NCBI GenBank assembly: GCA_016745035.1
Contig: JADGDE010000009.1
Coordinates: 119,324-183,323 of the forward strand
Source of the DNA: Thiotrichales bacterium
GTDB lineage: Bacteria > Pseudomonadota > Gammaproteobacteria > Beggiatoales > Beggiatoaceae
Length of the DNA: 64,000 nucleotides
Direction of reading: 5' to 3'
Shown here: one piece after another, positions 27,608 to 35,533 of the stretch
Layout: every line of letters starts with the position of its first letter
How positions within the stretch are numbered: position 1 is the first letter of the stretch
Made by a program: the position numbers and the translations under genes
The notes under the pieces: generated by a model
The model's input: only the letters and a program-made list of their open reading frames with translations
What the model was told of the DNA's origin: nothing
Databases searched by the model: none

Positions 27608-27943
27608 GTGAAACAAGGAGGCATTTGGAAAAATGTCAAAGAGATATATTATGCCGTTGCATTACATTGTAATGGTTGCAAGCTATGTATAAACCAACCT
27701 TTGCTTTTGGCAATGGTTGGTTTTTTTTTCTTTTCATATTCTGTTTATTCTTTTTCGACTGAAGAAAAAAATAGTTCAAAAGTGGAGAATAATACTGGTT
27801 GTTGGTGTGAAAAACCTCATTGTCATTCAGAACCGAAACCAAGTCCTAATGCCCCACGGTATAATAAACATGACTGTTGGCAAATATGTCAATGTAAAAA
27901 ACAAAATAAAACCGTTGCTAATAAAAAAACTGAAAAAGGATAA
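27608..27943 (+). CDS. Small Cys-rich membrane-anchored or secreted protein (doubtful)
   Basis: The frame is open for about 111 residues from GTG 27608 (gagg upstream) or 77 residues from ATG 27713. It encodes a hydrophobic segment (LLLAMVGFFFFSYSVYSF) followed by a soluble part with paired cysteines (GCWCEKPHCHSEP, then HDCWQICQCKK). It ends 4 bases before the phosphoesterase start. The C-terminal part looks protein-like. However, a strong terminator hairpin (27691-27729) lies inside the frame and encodes the Phe run, so the 5' part may be regulatory RNA instead. No family is recognised. Confidence 0.35.
   Translation: MKQGGIWKNVKEIYYAVALHCNGCKLCINQPLLLAMVGFFFFSYSVYSFSTEEKNSSKVENNTGCWCEKPHCHSEPKPSPNAPRYNKHDCWQICQCKKQNKTVANKKTEKG
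27633..27692 (+). CDS. Candidate 19-residue leader peptide
   Basis: An ideal ribosome site (aaggagg, 27615-27621) precedes ATG 27633 and a 19-codon frame (starting MSKRYIMPLH) that stops at TAA 27690-27692, exactly at the foot of a strong terminator hairpin. A short well-translated frame abutting a terminator is the layout of attenuator leaders. The spacing of 11 bases is a little long. Whether it is translated is unknown. Confidence 0.4.
   Translation: MSKRYIMPLHYIVMVASYV
27691..27729 (+). terminator. Strong Rho-independent terminator / attenuator
   Basis: aaaccaacc and ggttggttt pair perfectly; inside them ttgc/gcaa extends the stem, and nine T follow. It lies about 220 bases before the phosphoesterase start and within the operon leader, so it probably limits read-through into the nSTAND operon. 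Confidence 0.75.
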
Positions 27944-27947
27944 AATC

Positions 27948-29006
27948 ATGCCCAATGAAGAACTAATTAATTGGCTACATATTTCTGATTGGCATCAAAA
28001 ATATAATGAGAGCAAAGAAGAAAAAAATGATCGAAGTGTAATGTTTAATCGTCTTTTAGAAGATATTAAATCCCGTAAAAATATAGATTTAAGTTTAGAA
28101 AGAATTGATTTTGTTGTTTTTAGTGGTGATTTGTCTTTTCATGGTAGAGAAGATGAATTTGAGAAAGCTTATATTAACTTTATAGTTCCTATTTTGAAAG
28201 AATTGAAAGTAGATATCGGGCGTTTTTTTATTGTGCCCGGCAACCATGATGTAGACAGAATTGAAGTTGAAAATATGCTTAACCCAATGATAAAAAACTT
28301 TTTGAAAGAAGGAGGATATGAAGAAAAATCAACACTGGATTATAAAACAGCCAAAACTTTTTTATCTATAAATAAAAAATATGCATTAATGCCATTTCAA
28401 GCATATACTGAATTTTTGAAGAAAGAAGGCATGAACTTTAGTGCCTATGCCCCAAAATTAGAACTGAATATTCGAGGTAATAAAGTACTGATATCTGGTT
28501 TAAATACAGCACTTTTTTCTGGACAACATGAGGATAATGGAAAAATTGCTGACAGAGGATTTTTAGTGATTGGCGAACAACAATTACAAGAATTCGAGAA
28601 AGATAAAAATAAAGATTATGATCTACTTCTCACGGTCATGCATCATGAATTTAATTATCTTACAGATACAGAGTACGATAAAATCGTTCCTTCTATTGAA
28701 CGCTTTAGTGACTTAATATTGTGTGGTCATAAACACCGAGGAAATGCCGTTGGAATAAGAAGTAGCACACAAGGTTATTTGTCTATTCATGCAGGAGCTT
28801 GTTTTAATGGCAGAAAGGCTGAGGCTAGTAGACGTTATGCAGCCAGTTACAACTTCGCCTCACTGAATATACACAATGGATGTGCTACCTTTTATCATCG
28901 TTGTTGGGATGAGGACGATAGATATTGGAAGGGGTGCTCTCTATCTCCTAATGCTGGTAAAGAAACGTTTCCCATCATGCTGAAAAATTCTAAAAAAAAA
29001 ACCTAA
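27948..29006 (+). CDS. Calcineurin-like metallophosphoesterase of the nSTAND operon
   Basis: A 352-residue soluble enzyme with every family motif: WLHISDWHQ (D-x-H), VVFSGDLSFHG (GDL), FFIVPGNHDVDR (GNHD), LTVMHHEFNYL (His) and LILCGHKHRGN (GHxH). It should therefore be a two-metal phosphodiesterase, phosphatase or nuclease. ATG 27948 with ribosome site aaagga is chosen; the open frame extends back to 27717 without a start signal. In conflict-type operons such enzymes sit beside STAND NTPases as effectors or as degraders of a nucleotide signal; which applies here is inference. The gene is strongly AT-rich compared with genes outside the island. Confidence 0.88.
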   Translation: MPNEELINWLHISDWHQKYNESKEEKNDRSVMFNRLLEDIKSRKNIDLSLERIDFVVFSGDLSFHGREDEFEKAYINFIVPILKELKVDIGRFFIVPGNHDVDRIEVENMLNPMIKNFLKEGGYEEKSTLDYKTAKTFLSINKKYALMPFQAYTEFLKKEGMNFSAYAPKLELNIRGNKVLISGLNTALFSGQHEDNGKIADRGFLVIGEQQLQEFEKDKNKDYDLLLTVMHHEFNYLTDTEYDKIVPSIERFSDLILCGHKHRGNAVGIRSSTQGYLSIHAGACFNGRKAEASRRYAASYNFASLNIHNGCATFYHRCWDEDDRYWKGCSLSPNAGKETFPIMLKNSKKKT

Positions 29007-29053
29007 AATCTTCCTTGCAAACAGACCATTACAACAATTTAGAAGTTGAAGAT

Positions 29054-29371
29054 ATGAAGTGGTTACACACGGGAAAATACGAAAACTTTATCTGCGCTGA
29101 TTACTTTTTTTTATTTTATGAACAGAGGTATGCAAATATAGAATGGTTGAGTGCTATGCTTCTGATGTATGGGAAATTAAAAGTTGAATATAATAAACTA
29201 CACAAAAAAGCAGCCGTGTTTAACATTGGTGATGTTCCTATTCCCATTAAGGAAAGTATGGCTAGAGTGTATTTTCCCGCCATTGACATTATAAATTGTG
29301 CCAATTCAACAGACTGTTGTAAAGAAGTTGAGAATGTATTGTCAGAGACACAAAATAAGGAGTCATTGTGA
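29054..29371 (+). CDS. Hypothetical protein between phosphoesterase and nSTAND genes
   Basis: About 105 residues from ATG 29054; a TTG at 29015 would add 13 residues but has no ribosome site. The sequence (MKWLHTGKYENFICADYFFLFYEQRY...) is rich in aromatic residues and leucine, probably all-helical, with no clear membrane span or motif and a CC pair near the end. I do not recognise the family. Its stop overlaps the nSTAND start by four bases (GTGA), so the two are translationally coupled. Its fixed place suggests an adaptor or regulator of the system. Confidence 0.6.
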   Translation: MKWLHTGKYENFICADYFFLFYEQRYANIEWLSAMLLMYGKLKVEYNKLHKKAAVFNIGDVPIPIKESMARVYFPAIDIINCANSTDCCKEVENVLSETQNKESL

Positions 29372-32300
29372 AAGATAGCATTCCTAACTCCCTCTTTCCT
29401 CACCCAGAACATCCTTTTCGAGGTATCCAGCCTTTTGATGAAGATAGCAGTATTATCTTCTTTGGCAGAGAAGTTCATAGTGATAGTATTATTGAGCGTC
29501 TTATTAGAGAAGAACAACATTTTTTAGCTATTACAGGAAAATCTGCTAGCGGTAAATCATCAGTTATTAGAGCAGGTGTATTGCCTAAATTAAAAACAGG
29601 GGTTCAGGGGGCAATAGGAAGTAATTGGAAAATTATTTACATGCGCCCTGGTGATAGGGTGCTTGAGAATCTCGCTACCGCTTTAAAGATAGACTTTGAA
29701 TTGGTTAAAAATACACCCCCTATTGATGCTTGGCCAGAGTTTATTAATAAGGCAAAAGGTGTTTCAAACTCACATAAACTTTTACTTTTTGTTGACCAGT
29801 TTGAAGAACTGTTCCGTCTATCTAACGAACCGCAAAAGATTAAGCGTTTTATTTCTTTATTATTGTATGCAGCTGAGCATCCTGATATTTACGTTATTCT
29901 TACCATGCGCAGTGAATTTTTAGAAGATTGTGCACAATACCCTGATTTGGTAGAAATGATTAACAACAATCATTATTTAATTCCAAACTTAAGACGTTGG
30001 GAACTCAAAAAAGCAATTCAAATTCCACCTCGTATTTTTGATAGCGAAATAGATGATGACTTGGTTGAAGAGTTACTCGATGCAATAGATAAAATAGAAG
30101 ATATTTCTCACTATTTGCCAGTCGTCGAACATAGTTTAAGTTATTTATGGAATATAGCAAAAAAAGAAGATGCTCAAAATGAGGACAAACCTTATTATAA
30201 AATAACTAAAAAACACTACAAACAAATTGGAGAACTAAATGATAGTATTAATAATCATGCAGAAGAAATATATCAAGATTTAGATGGCAAAGAACAGTAT
30301 ATTATTCAATGCGTATTTCGTGCACTGACGGCAAGTGATACCAAAGATACGCGTAGACCTGCAACGCTTGAAAACATCGCGTGTGATTATCAACTCGAAG
30401 AAGAGGACTTATTAAATTCCAAAGCTATTAAATATTTTAGAGAAGAAGGCTTTTTACAACCCTCAGGAAAAACCAGATTAAACCCTAATGTCACTTTAGA
30501 TATTACCCATGAAGTGATTATCTGGAAATGGAAACGTTTAAAGAAATGGGTTAAGCAAGAAAGCAATGATGCAGAACATTACGAAAGACTAAAAAATGAT
30601 GCGCAAAAATGGTTAGATCATGGTAAAAAAGGAGATGATGTACGCAAAGGTGTGAAACTGAATGAGGCACAAAGTTGGCAAAAGACATTACCGCCAAAAT
30701 CACCTCACTGGGCTGCACGTTACGATGATTCCACAGATAAAGCCAAGACGCAACTTGATAACATAAATAGCTATCTCGGCGCTTCTGAAAGGGAGAGGAC
30801 GCAGACAAAACTCATAAACGGACTACAGTGGGCTCTTGTTTTTGGTGTTTGTGTATTACTGTTTAGTTTAGTTGTAGAAAAAGATGCTCGACATAAAGCA
30901 GAAAAAGCTAAAGATGATGCAGACAAAGCTAGTATTGCCGCAACAAAAGCAGAAAAAGAAGCAAAAAAAGCCCGTATTGACTCAGAATACAATAGTATCC
31001 TACGAGAATCGATTCTCCTCAGTTCACCTGAATACGCAGACTTTAAACGCTCGGATGAGCGCCTTGTAGACGCACAAGCACTAGAAGCAAATAATAAAAT
31101 TTCCACAGCAGTAAAAGAAAACCGTCAGTTACTCAGTCAACACAATGCCTTTATACGTGCTGATTCTCTGCTTAATACTTACGACGTAACAGATGATGAT
31201 AGCGGTCTATTGGCGTTAGCTTTGAGGTCGCAGTACATTATCGCTTCTGGTTGGAACAATGTATTTAGTTTTATTCCAATAGAAAAAGGCGATAAAAAGG
31301 AGGTTAATACAGCCGGTAACATGACGCAGACCTTGGCTTTTCATCCTGATATTGATGAATTTTTTAGCGCCAATGATAACTACCAAGTTTTGCGCTGGAA
31401 AACAGAGCATGATGAGCCGGAAGTGTTTTTGGGGCTTGGAGAAAATATCTGGGCATTGGCACTGAGTAATAACGGTATCCTTGCCGGTGGAGATAAAAAT
31501 GGTCAGCTTTATTTTTGGAATAAAGATAAATTCCCTCTCTCTCCTTCCTCTCAAACACCTGAAAGTAAAAGTATTCATAAAGACCCGATTACTAGCCTAG
31601 CATTTAGCCCAGATGGCAACCATTTGGCGGTGGTCAGTATGGATAAAAACATCAGTGTTTGGGAAATTGACTCAGAAACTTATACTCTTAAATATGCTCT
31701 AAAAGCCAAGCATAACGACAGTTTGCGCAGTGTTGTCTTTAGCCCTAACGGGAAACGTTTTGCTACCGCTGGGCAAGACCAAAAAATATTAGTCTGGAAT
31801 ACCGATGCGGGAGAGTCCCAAATAGCACAAGAGTTACGTAGTTTGGAAAGCCGTCAAGGCACAATTCGTACGATGACCTTTATTTCTGATGAAACACTGG
31901 CCTCGGCTGGGGATGATGGTGTTATTCGTTTATGGGATATACACAGCCGTAGCGTTCAACAGGTTTTGGATGGGCATAAAGCAGCGGTAAATGCTTTGGT
32001 TTTTGGAAATTATCGAGATACTCAAGCACTAATAAGTGCGGATAGCAGCGGAGGGGTAAAAACGTGGGATATTAACAATCTTTCTAAAGATAAATTTATG
32101 TTACCTGCGCCTGTCAATCCGAGTTTCCTTGCTATTGCACCTGATTTAAATAGCTTGGTGGTAGCCAGTCATTCCACGTTGGAAGCCTATACTTTAGATT
32201 CAAAACAATTGATTGACACCTATTCAGGCGAAAACATTGGAAACCTTGCATTTGATAACTCAGGGCAACGTTTACTCGTTACCAGTAAAAGCTCCAATTC

Positions 32301-33006
32301 TCAAATTCTAAATACGAATAATTTTAATCCTGAGATAGAACCGCTTAATCCAGCCTGTACTGGTATTTTTTCGGTTGATTCAGAGCTACTTTTATATATT
32401 TTTGATGGCAATATCAATGTGTTGGATGGTATAAGCTTTGAGGAAAAAAAATCTATTCCTATCCACTCCCCATCCCCTTGTATTGCCGATATGCGTTTTG
32501 ATGCCTCAGGGGAGTTTTTACTTACTTTAACCGATAATGCATTGAATCTATGGGATTGGCATAAATCTGAACCTCTGAAGACATTGCCTATATCCTATGC
32601 TTATTCTGCTGCGTTAAGCCCTAAATTAGATGATGGTAAACGTTATCTTAGCGTTGTTGGAGAAAAAAATGAGATTTATGCTTACCCTTCATTAAAAGAA
32701 ATAGAAATATTAGGTTCTGGTGATACACAAACCTCTGGTGATACACAAACCGTTGCCACATTTTTCTCCCCTAGCGGTAGACAGCTTTTTACTGTTGACC
32801 AAGAAGCGATGTTACACGTCTGGGAAATGGATAATCATCAAAAACTATTCAGCCTACGTCTACCAGAAAAAAGCGCAAAATCTAGCCTAAAAGATGCGGT
32901 AAAAACCGCCGATTTTCGTTGCAATGAAGAAAAATGTGTGCTTGCCGTGCCCTTGTATCAACGTGGTAAAGTGGCCGTGTATATCTGGAAAGGAATGAGC
33001 AAATAA
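29368..33006 (+). CDS. nSTAND1-type NTPase with transmembrane segment and WD40 propeller
   Basis: A 1212-residue signal-transduction NTPase. The N-terminus has the nSTAND1 lead-in (PFRGIQPFDEDSSIIFFGRE), Walker A TGKSASGKSS (about residues 56-65) and Walker B KLLLFVDQFEELFRL (about 128-142), followed by helical STAND regions to about 460. A transmembrane segment (ALVFGVCVLLFSLVV, about 488-502) and a charged coiled coil follow. From about 650 come WD40 repeats, such as DPITSLAFSPDGNHLAVVSMDKNISVWEID and three more clear blades. STAND proteins stay inactive until the propeller binds a trigger, then oligomerise. There is no N-terminal effector domain, so effectors must act in trans. GTG start with ribosome site aaggag. 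Confidence 0.88.
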   Translation: MKDSIPNSLFPHPEHPFRGIQPFDEDSSIIFFGREVHSDSIIERLIREEQHFLAITGKSASGKSSVIRAGVLPKLKTGVQGAIGSNWKIIYMRPGDRVLENLATALKIDFELVKNTPPIDAWPEFINKAKGVSNSHKLLLFVDQFEELFRLSNEPQKIKRFISLLLYAAEHPDIYVILTMRSEFLEDCAQYPDLVEMINNNHYLIPNLRRWELKKAIQIPPRIFDSEIDDDLVEELLDAIDKIEDISHYLPVVEHSLSYLWNIAKKEDAQNEDKPYYKITKKHYKQIGELNDSINNHAEEIYQDLDGKEQYIIQCVFRALTASDTKDTRRPATLENIACDYQLEEEDLLNSKAIKYFREEGFLQPSGKTRLNPNVTLDITHEVIIWKWKRLKKWVKQESNDAEHYERLKNDAQKWLDHGKKGDDVRKGVKLNEAQSWQKTLPPKSPHWAARYDDSTDKAKTQLDNINSYLGASERERTQTKLINGLQWALVFGVCVLLFSLVVEKDARHKAEKAKDDADKASIAATKAEKEAKKARIDSEYNSILRESILLSSPEYADFKRSDERLVDAQALEANNKISTAVKENRQLLSQHNAFIRADSLLNTYDVTDDDSGLLALALRSQYIIASGWNNVFSFIPIEKGDKKEVNTAGNMTQTLAFHPDIDEFFSANDNYQVLRWKTEHDEPEVFLGLGENIWALALSNNGILAGGDKNGQLYFWNKDKFPLSPSSQTPESKSIHKDPITSLAFSPDGNHLAVVSMDKNISVWEIDSETYTLKYALKAKHNDSLRSVVFSPNGKRFATAGQDQKILVWNTDAGESQIAQELRSLESRQGTIRTMTFISDETLASAGDDGVIRLWDIHSRSVQQVLDGHKAAVNALVFGNYRDTQALISADSSGGVKTWDINNLSKDKFMLPAPVNPSFLAIAPDLNSLVVASHSTLEAYTLDSKQLIDTYSGENIGNLAFDNSGQRLLVTSKSSNSQILNTNNFNPEIEPLNPACTGIFSVDSELLLYIFDGNINVLDGISFEEKKSIPIHSPSPCIADMRFDASGEFLLTLTDNALNLWDWHKSEPLKTLPISYAYSAALSPKLDDGKRYLSVVGEKNEIYAYPSLKEIEILGSGDTQTSGDTQTVATFFSPSGRQLFTVDQEAMLHVWEMDNHQKLFSLRLPEKSAKSSLKDAVKTADFRCNEEKCVLAVPLYQRGKVAVYIWKGMSK
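32716..32751. repeat. 18-bp in-frame tandem duplication in the WD40 gene
   Basis: tctggtgatacacaaacc occurs twice in direct succession (32716-32733, 32734-32751), doubling the residues SGDTQT in a loop between propeller blades. The copies are identical, so the duplication is recent. Confidence 0.9.
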
Positions 33007-33008
33007 GC

Positions 33009-33623
33009 ATGTCTGAGACACCAAAAAATATTTCTCCAACCAGCATGCCTGTCTTCGACCCGAATGCCGAGGATATGCAGCAAGAATTGGAAAACTTACG
33101 TACCCAAGTTGAAGAAAAAGCTGTTGAGATGGTGAACTGGTATTTACGCAGAAAAAACAAAGAGGCCGCTTGGTCGCGTTATTTACGGGTAATTGCCATC
33201 ATCTTCACAACACTGGGAACTTTGTTACCAATTCTACAAGGAACAGGAAAATTTGATTTTGATTTGGGTCAATTTGGTTATGTTGCCTTAGTATTTGCTG
33301 GGGCTGCGGTTGCAAGTGATAAATACTTTGGTTTTTCAACAGCATGGATGCGTTATATGACCACGGAAATGGCTTTGCAAAGAGAGTTGGCAGCATTTCA
33401 AATGGATTGGGTAATATTGTTGAACAACTATCAAAATGCCAGTGAGGAAGGAAAAAGCTGCTTGCAAGTAGAAATGCTTGAACGTCTGAAAACATTCCGT
33501 CTACAAGTATTTACGCAAGTACAACAAGAGATGCAACTTTGGATTTCCGAATTTAATGAAAACCTTACCCGCTTAGAATTAAAAACCAAATTAAACGATC
33601 CTCTTAGCGCTAAATCAAAATAA
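33009..33623 (+). CDS. SLATT-like two-transmembrane protein
   Basis: A 204-residue membrane protein. A helical N-terminus (AEDMQQELENLRTQVEEKAVEMVNWYLRRKNKEAAWSR) leads to two adjacent hydrophobic spans (VIAIIFTTLGTLLPIL and FGYVALVFAGAAVAS, about residues 61-102). A long amphipathic helical tail follows. This is the layout of SLATT proteins, which are predicted pore-forming effectors in nucleotide-triggered conflict systems. It begins 2 bases after the nSTAND stop and is the last gene of the operon. In this context it may be the killing or membrane-depolarising component (inference). Confidence 0.72.
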   Translation: MSETPKNISPTSMPVFDPNAEDMQQELENLRTQVEEKAVEMVNWYLRRKNKEAAWSRYLRVIAIIFTTLGTLLPILQGTGKFDFDLGQFGYVALVFAGAAVASDKYFGFSTAWMRYMTTEMALQRELAAFQMDWVILLNNYQNASEEGKSCLQVEMLERLKTFRLQVFTQVQQEMQLWISEFNENLTRLELKTKLNDPLSAKSK

Positions 33624-33688
33624 TGATGGTATCAGCTATTTTCATTTTAGGAACCTTGTCAAGTGATGTCATTTTTTAAGTCTACTGA

Positions 33689-34576
33689 GAGCTTGTTAAA
33701 AAACATAGATTTATCTTAATTTTTGATGAATTTCGTCCCATAATCCTCTTATGAACGACCTAAAAAAATTCAAGAGGTGATGATATGGAACGGGCAAATT
33801 ACAGAACAGACCTGAGTGAACAACAATTTGAACGTATCAATAAATATCTTCCTCTAGCATCAAAAACAGGAAGACCAAGAAAATATGAGTTAAGAGAAAT
33901 CTTGAGTGCGATTTTTTATTTGGTTCATTCAGGGTGTCAATGGCGAGCACTTCCTCATGATTTTCCTCCTTGGGCAAGTGTTTACTATTATTTTCGTAAA
34001 TGGAAAGAAGATGAAACTTGGTTTTTAGTCCATCAAGCGCTCCACCAAGAGTTACGAGAAGCACAAGGAAAAAATGCATCTCCTTCAGCAGCTATGATTG
34101 ATAGTCAATCAGTTAAAACTTCACAAATGGCTGAAACACAAGGATTTGATGGTAATAAAAAAATCAAAGGACGAAAACGTCATACAGTTGTAGATACCTT
34201 GGGTATCCCTCTTGTTGTCAAAGTTCATGATGCAAACTTATCTGATGGAAAACAATCTATTGATATTTTTCAAACACTGTTCTTTTGGTTTATTTCTATT
34301 AAAATGGTTTGGGCTGATGCAGCTTACCGAGGTAAATTAGCTGATTATTTGTGGTGTGCTTTCCAATGTAAATTAGAAATAGCACCTACGCTGAAAACCA
34401 AAGGGTTTCAGCTTGTGCCAAAACGCTGGATTGTTGAAAGAACTTTTGGATGGTTTCAATGGAGTCGAAGACTAAATATTGACTATGAACGTCAAGCACA
34501 CTTTTCGGAAGTGATGGTCTATTTGGTTTCAATTAAAATAATGCTAAATCGATTTCAATAGTTTTTAAACAGGCTT
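33689..34576 (+). mobile_element. IS5-family insertion sequence, apparently complete
   Basis: About 888 bp with imperfect terminal repeats: left gagcttgttaaaaaac, right (reversed) aagcctgtttaaaaac. It contains one intact transposase. The flanking triplets tga and tta do not match, so the target duplication is lost or the ends have recombined. It lies directly after the SLATT gene and marks the right side of the accessory island. Confidence 0.8.
33785..34561 (+). CDS. IS5-family DDE transposase
   Basis: A 258-residue transposase with DUF4096-like N-terminus (LSEQQFERINKYLP...SGCQWRALPHDFPPWASVYYYFRKW) and DDE residues in AMIDSQSVKTS, VWADAAYRGKL and RWIVERTFGWFQWSRRL. The length is normal and there is no frameshift, so it is probably active. 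It resembles the decayed transposase at 62.5 kb in general plan but is a different element. Confidence 0.93.
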   Translation: MERANYRTDLSEQQFERINKYLPLASKTGRPRKYELREILSAIFYLVHSGCQWRALPHDFPPWASVYYYFRKWKEDETWFLVHQALHQELREAQGKNASPSAAMIDSQSVKTSQMAETQGFDGNKKIKGRKRHTVVDTLGIPLVVKVHDANLSDGKQSIDIFQTLFFWFISIKMVWADAAYRGKLADYLWCAFQCKLEIAPTLKTKGFQLVPKRWIVERTFGWFQWSRRLNIDYERQAHFSEVMVYLVSIKIMLNRFQ

Positions 34577-34589
34577 TTAAGTATTTAAC

Positions 34590-34650
34590 TGCTGTTACGC
34601 AAAGGCATTTTTTCCCAAAAAGGCAAAAAAATGATAATGGCATAACATGC
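34590..34650. repeat. Miniature inverted-repeat element, copy 3 (short, with perfect 9-bp duplication)
   Basis: The 61-bp element tgctgttacgcaaaggc ... ggcataacatgc is flanked by gtatttaac on both sides (34581-34589 and 34651-34659). The perfect 9-bp duplication shows that the family transposes. Confidence 0.85.
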
Positions 34651-34755
34651 GTATTTAACCACGTTTAATAATTCATAAAGGCAAGATAATAAGACTATTT
34701 AAGCGGTTTTAATAGTCTTTTGTGAGGGGCAACACGCTATGTGGGTCTTGTATAG

Positions 34756-35523
34756 CTATGGGTGACTCACAAGCTGTCTGTGTTGATAGCTTTGTAATAA
34801 CAAAAATATCGCATAGGCTGCGAGCAAGTGTTTAAGTGTGTGTCCACTTAAAGGTAAAAGGGCAAAAATAGCAGCATCAAAATGTTCACAAATTTTTGCC
34901 AGTATATAGACTCCTAAAAGTTGCCAATAGCCTTGTGGCAGGCTAAAACGCGGCTGAAAGCATGACAACAAAATTGGAACTAATAACATCGGTAAAAATT
35001 GTACTAAGATATAAAAGCGTAAATCCCCTGCGCCTTGCAACTCAGTGTAATGCCAATATAAAACTGAGCTTAAGCCCAGTCCTAATAAAGGCAACAACAA
35101 GCCTTTACCTATTTGAACGGCAATAAACTCGCTGAGTAAAATAGCAAATAAGCTCATAAAAGCTATTGCCATCGGCAATCTATCCCAAAGCAAACTTTCA
35201 TTCGATGGCTCCCAGTGATAATACGCCGAGCCGAAAGCCACGCAGCTCACACCAAAAAAGAAAATGCCATAAGCCGATTTAAACGAGGTGAGGTATTGTT
35301 GTGCATTGGCACGATATAACCAACGCAAACCCCAGCCACCAACAAATAAAAAAGCGACATTGGAGACCACATTGAAAAAATTGGGAATAGAGAAAAAATG
35401 GCGTTGGTCTTGAAATTGATGATACGCCGTGTCTTGGGCTAATGGTGGGGAGACATAAACTGCAACTAAGGCGGCTATTGTGGATAGTGCCATAAGTGTC
35501 AGCCCAAGGGTTTTATTTTTCAT
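34756..35523 (-). CDS. Ceramidase-like (CREST superfamily) membrane hydrolase
   Basis: A 255-residue integral membrane protein with about seven hydrophobic segments. Conserved hydrolase positions are GSAYYHWEPSNESLLWDRLPMA (Ser, His and Asp of the alkaline ceramidase pattern) and the C-terminal HxxxH, SGHTLKHLLAA. These residues form the zinc site in alkaline ceramidases. Bacterial members are widespread, often without sphingolipid genes, so the substrate may be another amide or ester lipid. It stands 10 bases before the hybrid-kinase stop on the same strand, possibly as the tail of that operon. Confidence 0.82.
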   Translation of the reverse strand: MKNKTLGLTLMALSTIAALVAVYVSPPLAQDTAYHQFQDQRHFFSIPNFFNVVSNVAFLFVGGWGLRWLYRANAQQYLTSFKSAYGIFFFGVSCVAFGSAYYHWEPSNESLLWDRLPMAIAFMSLFAILLSEFIAVQIGKGLLLPLLGLGLSSVLYWHYTELQGAGDLRFYILVQFLPMLLVPILLSCFQPRFSLPQGYWQLLGVYILAKICEHFDAAIFALLPLSGHTLKHLLAAYAIFLLLQSYQHRQLVSHP

Positions 35524-35533
35524 GGCATCACAC

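Noticed and set aside
29116..29520. 134-codon minus-strand frame over the nSTAND start
   Set aside because: It is antisense to two coupled genes and to the Walker A region; chance frame in AT-rich DNA.
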